Assembly (NCBI RefSeq): GCF_900103265.1
Contig: NZ_FMWX01000006.1
Location: 1 to 64,000, forward strand
Reading direction: 5' to 3'
Length of the DNA: 64,000 bases
Source: Sphingomonas sp. NFR15
GTDB taxonomy: Bacteria > Pseudomonadota > Alphaproteobacteria > Sphingomonadales > Sphingomonadaceae
In this document: positions 49,339-57,799 of the stretch, piece after piece
Numbering within the stretch: position 1 is the first letter of the stretch
Layout of the letters: each line of letters starts with the position of its first letter
Notes under the pieces: model-generated
What the model was told of the DNA's origin: nothing
What the model saw: the letters and a program-made list of their open reading frames with translations, nothing else
The model's database searches: none
Program-made: the position numbers and the translations under genes

Positions 49339-49410
49339 CCCGTTCGTCCGGAGCGAAGTGGAGGGATGGCGCCGTGCGCAGGTGCCTCGACTTCGCTCGG
49401 CACGAACGGG
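49339..49410. repeat. Dispersed palindromic repeat, family A, long form
   Basis: Arms CCCGTTCGTCCGGAGCGAAG and GACTTCGCTCGGCACGAACG(GG) lie between the convergent ends of topA and panC. The sequence is somewhat diverged from the other copies. It fills about half of the gap. Confidence 0.85.
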
Positions 49411-49456
49411 TAGCTAGACTGGCGAGATCAGGTTTGGCGGGCGCGCATCGCCGCGA

Positions 49457-50308
49457 TCAGGCGCTCGTCTGCATCTCCACCGCGACATTGTCGATCAGTC
49501 GCGTGGTGCCGAGCCGCGCGGCGGCGAGCAGCCGCAACGGCCGGCCCGGCTCGGGATGCTCGGTCAGCGTCTCGGCATCGACCAGCGCGACATAATCGAT
49601 CGCGAAACCCGCCGCGTTCAGCATGTCATGCGCGCTCGCCATCGCCGTGGCGACGTCACCGCCTCGCCCGATCTCGCGCGCCGCGATACCGAGCGCGCGC
49701 GGAAGCGCGACCGCGCGGGCACGTTCGGCCTCGTCGAGGTAGATATTGCGTGAGGACAGCGCCAAGCCGTCATCCTCGCGCTGGGTCGGCACACCGATGA
49801 TCTCGATGCCGAAATCGAGATCGGCGACCAGCCGGCGGATCACCGCGAGCTGCTGGAAATCCTTCTCGCCGAACAGGGCGACATCGGGCCGAACCTGGTT
49901 GAACAGCTTGGTGACGACGGTCGCGACGCCGTCGAAATGCCCAGGCCGCGCCGCGCCATCGAGACCGTCGCTGACCCCGGAGACCGAGATGTTGGTGGCG
50001 AAGCCGGCTGGATACATCTCCTCGACGGTGGGTGCCCAGAGCACGTCGCAGCCGGCGCGGGTGAGCATCTGTGAATCGGTGCCTTCGCGGCGCGGATAGC
50101 GCGACAGATCCTCGCCTGCGCCGAACTGGCGGGGGTTGACGAAGATCGACGCGACGATCCGCCGCCCCGGCCGCTTCGCCGCCTCGATCAACGCGATATG
50201 CCCGGCGTGGAGCGCGCCCATCGTCGGCACCAGCGCGACCGACTCTCCCGCGGCACGGAAAGCGGCGACGGCATCGCGCAGCACGGCGATTTGACGGATG
50301 GTTTGCAC
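49457..50308 (-). CDS. panC: Pantothenate synthetase
   Basis: The 283-residue enzyme joins pantoate and beta-alanine using ATP. The motifs are VPTMGALHAGHIALI (HxGH), the FVNPRQFG pantoate loop, FGEKDFQQL and the KMSKS-like LALSSRNIYL. The start is GTG 50308 with GGAGG about ten bases upstream. It is divergent from mipZ. The other pantothenate genes are not in the window. Confidence 0.95.
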   Translation of the reverse strand: MQTIRQIAVLRDAVAAFRAAGESVALVPTMGALHAGHIALIEAAKRPGRRIVASIFVNPRQFGAGEDLSRYPRREGTDSQMLTRAGCDVLWAPTVEEMYPAGFATNISVSGVSDGLDGAARPGHFDGVATVVTKLFNQVRPDVALFGEKDFQQLAVIRRLVADLDFGIEIIGVPTQREDDGLALSSRNIYLDEAERARAVALPRALGIAAREIGRGGDVATAMASAHDMLNAAGFAIDYVALVDAETLTEHPEPGRPLRLLAAARLGTTRLIDNVAVEMQTSA

Positions 50309-50387
50309 GGGCGTCGAGCCTCCGGTAAGAATGGCTGGGCCTTCTATGGGCGGTAGCCCGAACGGGCAATAAGAGGAATTTGAGACA

Positions 50388-51182
50388 TTGCCGGGTGACG
50401 GGAAAAAGCCGCACATCATCGTCTTCGCCAACGAAAAGGGCGGCACGGGGAAATCGACCACCGCGGTCCACGTCGCCATCGCGCTGGCGATGAAGGGCGG
50501 CCGTGTCGCCGCGTTCGATCTAGACCACCGTCAGCGCACCGTCGGGCGCTATCTCGACAATCGCGCCGTAACCGCGAAGCGCACCGAGCGCGAACTCATC
50601 ACGCCGCGCCATGCCACGCATGACGGCAAGACCGACACTAAGTTCGAGGACTTGTTCGCGTCCTTGTCCGAAAATGCCGATTTCCTCGTCATCGACACGC
50701 CCGGTCGCGACGATCCGTTCGCACGGATGGCGGCGCAGCGCGCCGACACGCTGGTGACGCCGATGAACGACAGTTTCGTCGACTTCGATCTGATCGGTCA
50801 GGTCGATCCCGACACCTACAAAGTGACCCGCCCGAGCTTCTATGCCGAGCTGATCTGGGAGGCGCGCAAGGTGCGCGCCCGCACCGATGGCGCGACGATC
50901 GACTGGGTGGTGTTGCGCAACCGCGTCCAACATATCGAGGCACGCAACATGCGGCGCGTATCCGAAGCGCTCGACCAGCTTTCCAAGCGCGTCGGCTTCC
51001 GCATCATCCCGGGACTGGGCGAGCGGGTGATCTACCGCGAGCTGTTTCCAAAGGGGCTGACAATGCTCGATTCGGGCGCGTTCGGCGAGATGGGGCTGAG
51101 CCATGTCGCCGCGCGGCAGGAGCTGCGCGAGATGATGAACGCCCTTTCCTTGCCCGATCCGGCCGTGCCGATGTTCGCCTGA
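50388..51182 (+). CDS. mipZ: Division plane positioning ATPase MipZ
   Basis: The 264-residue ParA/MinD-type ATPase has the deviant Walker A NEKGGTGKST near residue 16, DLDHRQRTVGRYLDNR, and the MipZ-specific strings VTPMNDSFVDFD and WVVLRNR. MipZ is held near the poles by ParB and blocks FtsZ ring assembly there, placing division at mid-cell. The start is TTG 50390-region (50388) with GAGGAA nine bases upstream. Its stop overlaps the start of the J-domain gene (TGATG). A small palindrome GCCCGAACGGGC lies at 50356-50367 in the leader. Confidence 0.93.
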   Translation: MPGDGKKPHIIVFANEKGGTGKSTTAVHVAIALAMKGGRVAAFDLDHRQRTVGRYLDNRAVTAKRTERELITPRHATHDGKTDTKFEDLFASLSENADFLVIDTPGRDDPFARMAAQRADTLVTPMNDSFVDFDLIGQVDPDTYKVTRPSFYAELIWEARKVRARTDGATIDWVVLRNRVQHIEARNMRRVSEALDQLSKRVGFRIIPGLGERVIYRELFPKGLTMLDSGAFGEMGLSHVAARQELREMMNALSLPDPAVPMFA

Positions 51183-51436
51183 TGACGAAGTTCCTGCTCC
51201 TGGCCGCGTTACTCGCAGCCGGATGGCATTTTTTCCTGCGCCGTTCCAACGCCAAGCCTCGGATCGACGAGCGGGAGGCGCGTGCGATCCTCGGCGTGAG
51301 CGCCTCCGCTGACGCCGAGACGATCCGCGCCGCGCACCGCCGCCTCGTTTCCGCCGTCCATCCCGATCGCGACGGCGGTTCGCCGGAGCTTGCGCGGCGG
51401 ATCAACGCGGCGCGCGACCTGCTGCTCAAGCGGTGA
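51182..51436 (+). CDS. Membrane-anchored J-domain protein
   Basis: The 84-residue protein has an N-terminal membrane helix (FLLLAALLAAGWHFFL) followed by a short J-domain with the HPD motif (VHPDRDGG). This topology resembles Tim14/Pam18-type co-chaperones, which stimulate an Hsp70 at a membrane. Its ATG overlaps the mipZ stop, so it is translated together with mipZ. The partner Hsp70 is not in the window. Confidence 0.85.
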   Translation: MTKFLLLAALLAAGWHFFLRRSNAKPRIDEREARAILGVSASADAETIRAAHRRLVSAVHPDRDGGSPELARRINAARDLLLKR

Positions 51437-51446
51437 CGCCACGCCC

Positions 51447-52814
51447 GTGAGCCACCGTTTCGATCCGACGATCCTGCGCGAATACGACGTGCGCGGAGTG
51501 GTCGGGACAACGCTCCACGAGAGCGATGCCCATGCGATCGGACGCGGGTTCGCGACCCGCGTGCGGCGGGCGGGCGGCGCACGCATCGCGGTCGGCTATG
51601 ACGGGCGGCTGTCCTCGCCCGCGCTCGAAGCGGCGCTGGTCGCGGGGTTGACGGCAGGCGGGGTCGATGTCGTGCGGATCGGCCTAGGACCGACGCCGAT
51701 GCTCTATTACGCCGAGGCGCATCTTGGCGTGGATGGCGGCATCCAGATCACCGGCAGCCACAATCCGGCCGATCAGAACGGCTTCAAATTCGTGCTGAGG
51801 CATGCACCCTTCTTCGGGGCCGAACTTCAAGACCTCGCGACGCTCGCGCGGGAAGGCGGCTGGAGCGAGGGCGCGGGAGCCGTCTCCGACGCGGACGTGC
51901 TCGACGCCTATGTCGATCGGCTGATGATGGGCCATTCGGGCGGCGCGTACCGGATCGGCTGGGATACGGGCAACGGCGCATCCGGCCCGGTGATCGAGCG
52001 ATTGGTGCAACGCCTGCCCGGCGAGCATCATCTGTTGTTCACCACGGTCGATGGCAGCTTTCCCAACCATCATCCCGACCCATCCGAGGCGGAGAATCTC
52101 GCCGATCTCAAAGCATTGGTCCTGCGCGAAGGTCTGGATTTCGGTTTCGCTTTCGACGGCGACGGAGACCGGATCGGCGCGATCGACGCGCGGGGCCGCA
52201 TCCTGGCGGGCGATCAGATTCTCGCCGTGCTCGCCGAACCGGTACTGAGTGACCTGCCGGGCGCGACGATCATCGGCGACGTGAAGATGAGTGGCACCGT
52301 GTTCGATCGCGTGCGCGATCTCGGCGGCGTGCCGCTGATGTGGAAGACGGGCCACAGCCACATGAAGGCGAAGCTCGCCGAAACCGGCGCGCCACTCGCC
52401 GGCGAGCTGACCGGGCATATCTTCTTCGGGCAAGACTTTTATGGCGTCGACGACGCGCACTACGCCGCAGTGCGGTTGATCGATGCGATCCACCGCTCCG
52501 GGCGCTCGCTCGCTGCCTTGCGCGACGCGATGCCGGTAATGGTGAACACGCCGGAGCTACGCTTTCCGGTGGATGAGGCGCGCAAATTCGCGGTTGTCGA
52601 GGACGTGCTCGCCCGCCTCGCCGCCAACGGCGCCACCGTGGATCGCACAGACGGCGCGCGTGTCGATACCGCGGAGGGCTGGTGGCTGCTACGCGCATCG
52701 AACACGCAAAACGCGCTGGTGGCGCGGGCCGAGGCGCGCGACCAGGCTGCGCTCGACCGGCTGCTCGCGCAGATCGACGCACAGCTCGCGGCGAGCGGCA
52801 TCGCGCGGACCTGA
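51447..52814 (+). CDS. Phosphomannomutase/phosphoglucomutase
   Basis: The 455-residue enzyme has the phosphoserine loop GIQITGSHNPADQNGFK, the metal-binding motif FAFDGDGDRIG, and the sugar-binding loop GELTGHIFF. It interconverts hexose 6- and 1-phosphates for exopolysaccharide or glycolipid sugars, in the AlgC/ManB manner. The start is GTG 51447, 10 bases after the J-domain gene, so it joins the mipZ operon. Confidence 0.92.
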   Translation: MSHRFDPTILREYDVRGVVGTTLHESDAHAIGRGFATRVRRAGGARIAVGYDGRLSSPALEAALVAGLTAGGVDVVRIGLGPTPMLYYAEAHLGVDGGIQITGSHNPADQNGFKFVLRHAPFFGAELQDLATLAREGGWSEGAGAVSDADVLDAYVDRLMMGHSGGAYRIGWDTGNGASGPVIERLVQRLPGEHHLLFTTVDGSFPNHHPDPSEAENLADLKALVLREGLDFGFAFDGDGDRIGAIDARGRILAGDQILAVLAEPVLSDLPGATIIGDVKMSGTVFDRVRDLGGVPLMWKTGHSHMKAKLAETGAPLAGELTGHIFFGQDFYGVDDAHYAAVRLIDAIHRSGRSLAALRDAMPVMVNTPELRFPVDEARKFAVVEDVLARLAANGATVDRTDGARVDTAEGWWLLRASNTQNALVARAEARDQAALDRLLAQIDAQLAASGIART

Positions 52815-52918
52815 TGAACGCTCCCGCTCGTGCCGAGCGAAGACGGGCACGGACGTGAGCGCATTAGGGTAGAGTTAAGGGACTGGCTTTTCGCCGCTCG
52901 AGCCGCCACCTAAGTGGC

Positions 52919-53683
52919 ATGCCCCCTCCCCCGCCCCCGCCGATGATCCGGGTCGTCGATCTTGAAACCACCGGCCCCGCCCCGCCCGCGCACGGCGTCT
53001 GTGAGATCGGCTGGCAGGATCTCGCGCAGGGCGCCGACGGCCGTTGGGAGTTGATCGGCGAAGGCGGTTCGAGGTTGGTTAACCCCGGTCGATCGATGCC
53101 GCCGATCACGCAGGCGATCCACCATATCCTCGATGAGCAGGTCGCGGACGCGCCAATGTGGCATGATGTCGCGCGCCAGGCGCTCGATCCGTGGCCGCGC
53201 CGGCTCGCGCTCGCCGCGCATCGTGCCGATTTCGAGCAGCAATTCTGCACGCCCGCGCTCACCCGTAGCGCTGAATGGATTTGCACGTGGAAATGCGCGA
53301 TGCGGCTGTGGCCCGACGCGCCGAGCTTCTCCAATCAGGTGCTGCGCTATTGGCGCAAGCCCGAAGGCATCGAGCATGAACGCGGCCTGCCCGCGCATCG
53401 CGCCTTCCCCGACGCATATGTGACCGCGTTCCATCTGCGCGACATGATCAATTTGGTCGGTGTCGAGCAGTTGCTCGAATGGTCGCGACTGCCCGGCCTG
53501 CTGCCGCGCGTGCGCTTCGGCCCCGATCGCGGCAAGGAATGGCACGAGATCGAGGATGAATCGCTCGCCAAGTTTCTTGGTGACCGCGATATCGACGTGC
53601 GTTTCACGGCGGAGACCGAACTCGCGCGCCGTCAGGGCGGCGGCTTCGTCGGACGGCAGACGTTGCAAGATCGACTATTGTAA
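52919..53683 (+). CDS. ExoX-like 3'-5' exonuclease
   Basis: The 254-residue protein has a DEDD-type exonuclease domain (IRVVDLETTG, LAAHRADFE, HRAFPDA) at about 8-180, and a C-terminal ExoX-like module (RFGPDRGKEWHEIEDESLAK) at about 200-240. It should degrade single-stranded DNA from 3' ends in repair. ATG 52919 gives an odd leader of eight prolines; ATG 52943 would start directly at the nuclease core and may be the true start. Neither has a clear ribosome binding site. The 104-base gap before it holds only a degenerate repeat-like segment (about 52826-52860). Confidence 0.85.
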   Translation: MPPPPPPPMIRVVDLETTGPAPPAHGVCEIGWQDLAQGADGRWELIGEGGSRLVNPGRSMPPITQAIHHILDEQVADAPMWHDVARQALDPWPRRLALAAHRADFEQQFCTPALTRSAEWICTWKCAMRLWPDAPSFSNQVLRYWRKPEGIEHERGLPAHRAFPDAYVTAFHLRDMINLVGVEQLLEWSRLPGLLPRVRFGPDRGKEWHEIEDESLAKFLGDRDIDVRFTAETELARRQGGGFVGRQTLQDRLL

Positions 53684-53757
53684 GCGTTTGCTATGTTGAT
53701 CCACATCAAGGTGGGGCGGCTGGTGTTTTGCGCCGACGCCCTCTACCACCCCGCACG

Positions 53758-55287
53758 ATGATCCGGCGAGCGCTACGAATATTCGGCGAAAGCGAAGGTG
53801 CGATCGGCCGCCTTTTGATCACCTGTATGAGTATCGGTTTCGCCGCGCTGCTCGCGGCGGGCGTAGCTGCGGTGTGGACGACGATGCGCAGCCAAGCGCA
53901 TACCGACATGGTCAACCACACCTATACGGTCAAACTCGCGATCGCGCACACGCAGACGCTGATCGAACAGGGCGAAACGGCGCGGCGTGGCTATCTGCTG
54001 ACCGGCGATCCTGATTACCGGCATAATTACGACGTGGCGGCGCTGCAGACCGCGCCCGAAATCGCGCGGATCGCAAGGCTTACCGGCGACAATCCGGTTC
54101 AGCGGCGGAACCTCGCGACACTCCGGCCCTATCTGCGCGCGCTGTTTGCGCAACGCGCCTCCACGAACGGCCAGATCGCGCGGGGTGACAAGGCGGACGC
54201 GCTCACCAGTTTCCTCAACGAAAAGGGCGCGCGTCGGATGTACCATATCCGTGCCGTCCTCGCCGCGATGGGCGATGAGGAAACGCGATTGCTCGGCGTT
54301 CGTGACATGGAGCAGCGCAACACCGTGCGCGCTTTCTACGGCGTGCTCGCGGCGGCGGGCGTGTTGCTGATGATCGTCGCGCTGCTCTCGATCACGACCG
54401 TGCAACGCTATACGCGCGACCTCGCCCAATCGCGCGACACGCTGCGCGACTTCGCGGATTCGCTGGAGGATCTCGTCGCCGAGCGCACCACCGAACTGAC
54501 CCGCGCCAACGAGGAGGTGCAGCGCTTCGCCTATATCGTCAGCCACGATCTGCGCTCACCACTCGTCAACGTGATGGGCTTCACCGCCGAACTGGAAGCG
54601 GCGACCGCGACGATCACCGGGCTGATCGACCGAGCCGAGCAGGACGCCCCCGAGATCCTGAGCGACGAGGTGCGGCTGGCCGCGCGCGAGGATCTGCCCG
54701 AGGCGATCGGCTTCATCCGCACGTCGACGCAGAAGATGGACCGGCTCATCAACGCGATCCTCAAGCTGTCGCGCCAGGGCCGCCGGGTGATCACGCCCGA
54801 GCCGCTCGACACGGGTGCGTTGGCGGCGACGGTCCGGGCCAGCGTGCAGCATCTGCTCGACGACCGCGGTGCTGAGCTCGAGATCGCGCAGCCGATGCTC
54901 GCGATCGTCAGCGATCGTCTGGCGCTCGAGCAGATCTTCTCGAACCTGATCGAGAACGCGGTCAAGTATCTCGATCCCAAGCGGCCCGGTCGCATCATCG
55001 TGCGCAGCCGTCGCGAAGGCGTGCGCGCGATCTTCGAGATCGAAGACAATGGCCGTGGCATCGCGCCTGCCGATCATGCCCGCATCTTCGACCTGTTCCG
55101 CCGCTCCGGCCAGCAAGACCAACCCGGCGAGGGCATCGGCCTCGCGCATGTTCGCGCCTTGGCGTACCGGCTCGGCGGGACTATCGACGTGGCGTCCGAG
55201 CTGGGCCGCGGCTCGACCTTCCGCATCAACCTTCCCATCACCTATGTCGAAGCCCCGACCACTCGAACCGAGCGAGACCCCGCATGA
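53758..55287 (+). CDS. CHASE3-domain sensor histidine kinase
   Basis: This 509-residue kinase has two membrane helices (about 18-38 and 195-217) flanking a CHASE3 periplasmic domain. A coiled-coil linker (TTELTRANEEVQRFAYIV) leads to the HisKA phospho-site SHDLRSPLVN and an HATPase_c domain with NLIENAVKYL, DNGRGIAP and GEGIGLAHVRALA. This kinase type resembles the phytochrome-like/CHASE3 group with Rcp1-type partners. ATG 53758 is chosen over TTG 53728. Its stop overlaps the next gene's ATG. Confidence 0.9.
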   Translation: MIRRALRIFGESEGAIGRLLITCMSIGFAALLAAGVAAVWTTMRSQAHTDMVNHTYTVKLAIAHTQTLIEQGETARRGYLLTGDPDYRHNYDVAALQTAPEIARIARLTGDNPVQRRNLATLRPYLRALFAQRASTNGQIARGDKADALTSFLNEKGARRMYHIRAVLAAMGDEETRLLGVRDMEQRNTVRAFYGVLAAAGVLLMIVALLSITTVQRYTRDLAQSRDTLRDFADSLEDLVAERTTELTRANEEVQRFAYIVSHDLRSPLVNVMGFTAELEAATATITGLIDRAEQDAPEILSDEVRLAAREDLPEAIGFIRTSTQKMDRLINAILKLSRQGRRVITPEPLDTGALAATVRASVQHLLDDRGAELEIAQPMLAIVSDRLALEQIFSNLIENAVKYLDPKRPGRIIVRSRREGVRAIFEIEDNGRGIAPADHARIFDLFRRSGQQDQPGEGIGLAHVRALAYRLGGTIDVASELGRGSTFRINLPITYVEAPTTRTERDPA

Positions 55288-55727
55288 ACGACCACCGTTC
55301 CGTCAGCATCGTGATGATCGAGGACGATGAAGGCCACGCGCGCCTGATCGAGAAGAACATCCGTCGTGCCGGCATCCTCAACGACATCACCCATTTCACC
55401 GACGGCACCACCGCGCTCGACTATTTGTTCAACCATGCCGACGGCCCGGCCCACAATGGCCCCGCCCTGGTGCTGCTCGATCTGAACCTGCCCGATATGA
55501 GCGGGACCGCCATCCTCGCTAAGATCAAGAGCACCCCGGCCCTCAAGCGCACGCCGGTGGTTGTGCTCACCACCACCGACGACAAGGTCGAGATCCAGCG
55601 CTGCTATGATCTCGGCTGCAACGTCTACATCACCAAGCCCGTGAATTATGAGAGCTTCGCGCAGGCGATCCGTCAGCTCGGCCTGTTCCTGTCGGTGATC
55701 CAGGTGCCGGAGATCGAAGGCAACTGA
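55284..55727 (+). CDS. Single-domain response regulator (Rcp1/CheY-like)
   Basis: The 147-residue protein is a receiver domain only. The acidic pair is in IVMIEDDEGH, the phospho-aspartate in LVLLDLNLPDMSG, the threonine in VVVLTTTDD and the lysine in YITKPVNYESF. It overlaps the kinase gene by ATGA and should be its direct target. It has no output domain, so it acts by protein contact, possibly on the third gene's product. Confidence 0.9.
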   Translation: MNDHRSVSIVMIEDDEGHARLIEKNIRRAGILNDITHFTDGTTALDYLFNHADGPAHNGPALVLLDLNLPDMSGTAILAKIKSTPALKRTPVVVLTTTDDKVEIQRCYDLGCNVYITKPVNYESFAQAIRQLGLFLSVIQVPEIEGN

Positions 55728-56767
55728 TGGCCGATACGCCGCCCACCTATGTGCTCTACATCGACGACGATGCCGGCCTGCGCCGCCTCGCCTCGCGGTC
55801 GCTCGCGCGGCACGGGTTCGTCGTCACGGTGGCGGAAGGCGGCGCCGAGGGGGTCGCGCTCGCGCGGGAACAGCGGTTCGACCTGATCGCGGTCGACCAT
55901 TACATGCCCGGAATGGATGGGCTGGAAACGCTCGGACACCTGACCGCGCTGCCCGACGCGCCGCCGGTCGTCTATGTCACCGGCTCGGAAGAAGGCCGCA
56001 TCGCGGTCGCCGCGCTGAAAGCCGGCGCGGCAGATTACGTCGTGAAGTCGGTGGGCGCCGATTTCTTCGATCTGCTTGCCTCCGCGTTCGCACAGGTGCT
56101 CGAACGCGCCAAGCTCGAACGCGACAAGCACGCCGCCGAGCAGATGCTGCGCGCGAGCAATGCGCGGCTCGAAGCACTGTTGCGCGAGGTCAACCACCGC
56201 GTCGCCAACAGCCTGCAGATCGTCTCGGCGATGGTGCGGATGCAATCGACCGCGCTCGCCGACGAGAATGCGCGCGCCGCGCTGGAGGATACGCAGCGCC
56301 GCATCACCGCGATCGCGCAGGTGCACCGCCGGCTCTACACCACCAACGACGTCGAACAGGTCGATATGCGCGAATATCTGCGCGCGCTGGTCGACGAACT
56401 CGGCGAGACATGGTCGAGCGACGCCGAGCCGCGCACGCTCAGCCTGTCGGCCGAACCGATTCGTCTCGCGACCGACCGTGCGGTCTCGCTCGGCGTGATC
56501 GTCACCGAGCTGGTCAGCAACGCGTGCAAATATGCGTATCCGCTCCAGGCCGGCGAGGTGCGGATCGCGCTGTCGCAGGTCGATGGTGACCAGTTCCAGC
56601 TCGCGGTCGAGGACGATGGCGTCGGCATGGACGTCGCCGCGCCGGCGCGCGGCACGGGCGTCGGCACCAAGCTCATCCGGGCTATGGCGCAGAGCCTCCA
56701 TACGATCGTCGAATATGATGTCGGGCACCGGGGCGTGCGCGCGACGCTACGCGCCGCGCTGGGGTAA
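55727..56767 (+). CDS. Hybrid receiver-HisKA_2 histidine kinase
   Basis: The 346-residue protein has an N-terminal receiver domain (about 5-120; YIDDDAGLRRL, DLIAVDHYMPGMDG, VVKSVGADFF) joined to a HisKA_2 kinase module (LLREVNHRVANSLQIVSAM) and an HATPase domain (ELVSNACKYAYP, DDGVGM). It has no sensor or membrane segment, so its activity is probably controlled by phosphorylation of the receiver. Its ATG overlaps the stop of the Rcp1-type gene. HisKA_2 kinases often feed the general stress response in Alphaproteobacteria. Confidence 0.88.
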   Translation: MADTPPTYVLYIDDDAGLRRLASRSLARHGFVVTVAEGGAEGVALAREQRFDLIAVDHYMPGMDGLETLGHLTALPDAPPVVYVTGSEEGRIAVAALKAGAADYVVKSVGADFFDLLASAFAQVLERAKLERDKHAAEQMLRASNARLEALLREVNHRVANSLQIVSAMVRMQSTALADENARAALEDTQRRITAIAQVHRRLYTTNDVEQVDMREYLRALVDELGETWSSDAEPRTLSLSAEPIRLATDRAVSLGVIVTELVSNACKYAYPLQAGEVRIALSQVDGDQFQLAVEDDGVGMDVAAPARGTGVGTKLIRAMAQSLHTIVEYDVGHRGVRATLRAALG

Positions 56768-56773
56768 ACCTCA

Positions 56774-57664
56774 TCAGTCCGTGGATAGTCCGTGCGCCGC
56801 GTCCGCGAGTCCGCCGTCGGCGGGCCGCTCGCCAAGGACGGTAACGATACTGCCGACGATGATCATCGTGCCGCCGACGAGGATCGTCGCCCCCGCCGGA
56901 TCGCCGAAGAAGCCGATGCCGAGGATCGACCCGACCAGCGGCTCGATGTTGATGAACACGCCCGCGGCCGCGCTGCCGACCCGGCTCGCGCCGATGTTCC
57001 ACGCGACCGTGGCGAGGAAGGTCGAAAGCAGGCCCTGACCGGCGATTCCGGCCCACGCCGCCGCCGACATCCGCAGCGGCGGCGCGCCATGCAGCAGCAG
57101 CGCGATCGGAAACACGGCCAGGGCGGCGATGACAACGGTAACGGCGGGCACCGCCATCGCGCTCGCGGTCTTGGGCGCCCGCCGCAAAGCGAGCAGCCAC
57201 GCGAGGAAGATCAACAGCGCGATCAGCGACAGTGCGATGCCGAGCGGCGTGCCGGAGCCGTCGGGCTTGCCGGCGATCAGCACCGCGCCGAGCGTCGCGG
57301 CGGCCACGCCGATCCACGATGCGCGACTCACCCGCTCGCGCAGCAGGAACGCCGCGATCGCGATCAGCGCTGGCATCGCGCCGACCAGCAACGCGGCGAG
57401 CGTGACGGTGACGCGCGCCAGCCCCTCGAACTGCACCACGAACGCGACGCCATAGCAGATGCCGGCGATCACGACCGGCGCCGAGCGGAACAGCGCGCGC
57501 GCCTCGCGCGAAGCCAGCGCGAAGGGCAGCGAGACGACCGCGGCGATCGCGAAGCGCAGCAGCACCATATGCGCCGCCCCCATCTCGTGCAGCGCGATCT
57601 TGCCGAGCGGGAAGCCGAGCCCCCAGAAGATGCCCGCGAGGGCGAGGAACAGGAAGGGCAGCAT
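56774..57664 (-). CDS. EamA/DMT-family transporter
   Basis: The 296-residue protein has about ten hydrophobic segments in two EamA repeats (first WGLGFPLGKIAL, second AGQGLLSTFLATVAWNIG and VFINIEPLVGSILG). Such carriers export metabolites, amino acids or drugs. The start at ATG 57664 has no good ribosome binding site; a GTG at 57703 is possible. It runs convergent to the kinase cassette, 6 bases apart, and is divergent from the MFS gene. Confidence 0.83.
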   Translation of the reverse strand: MLPFLFLALAGIFWGLGFPLGKIALHEMGAAHMVLLRFAIAAVVSLPFALASREARALFRSAPVVIAGICYGVAFVVQFEGLARVTVTLAALLVGAMPALIAIAAFLLRERVSRASWIGVAAATLGAVLIAGKPDGSGTPLGIALSLIALLIFLAWLLALRRAPKTASAMAVPAVTVVIAALAVFPIALLLHGAPPLRMSAAAWAGIAGQGLLSTFLATVAWNIGASRVGSAAAGVFINIEPLVGSILGIGFFGDPAGATILVGGTMIIVGSIVTVLGERPADGGLADAAHGLSTD

Positions 57665-57799
57665 CGCCGCACCGTCGCACAGGAGCGGAGCCGATGCCAC
57701 CACCGCGTGCTACCACCGCGGTGACGATTGCGGCACCGGGCCGCGCGCTTGCAACCCCTGCGGTTGACGCTGCACCGCAGCATAGCCACGTGAGGCAGT

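Noticed and set aside
52826-52860. A further family A repeat before the ExoX-like gene
   Set aside because: CGCTCGTGCCGAGCGAAG recalls the family, but the matching arm is too degraded to call.
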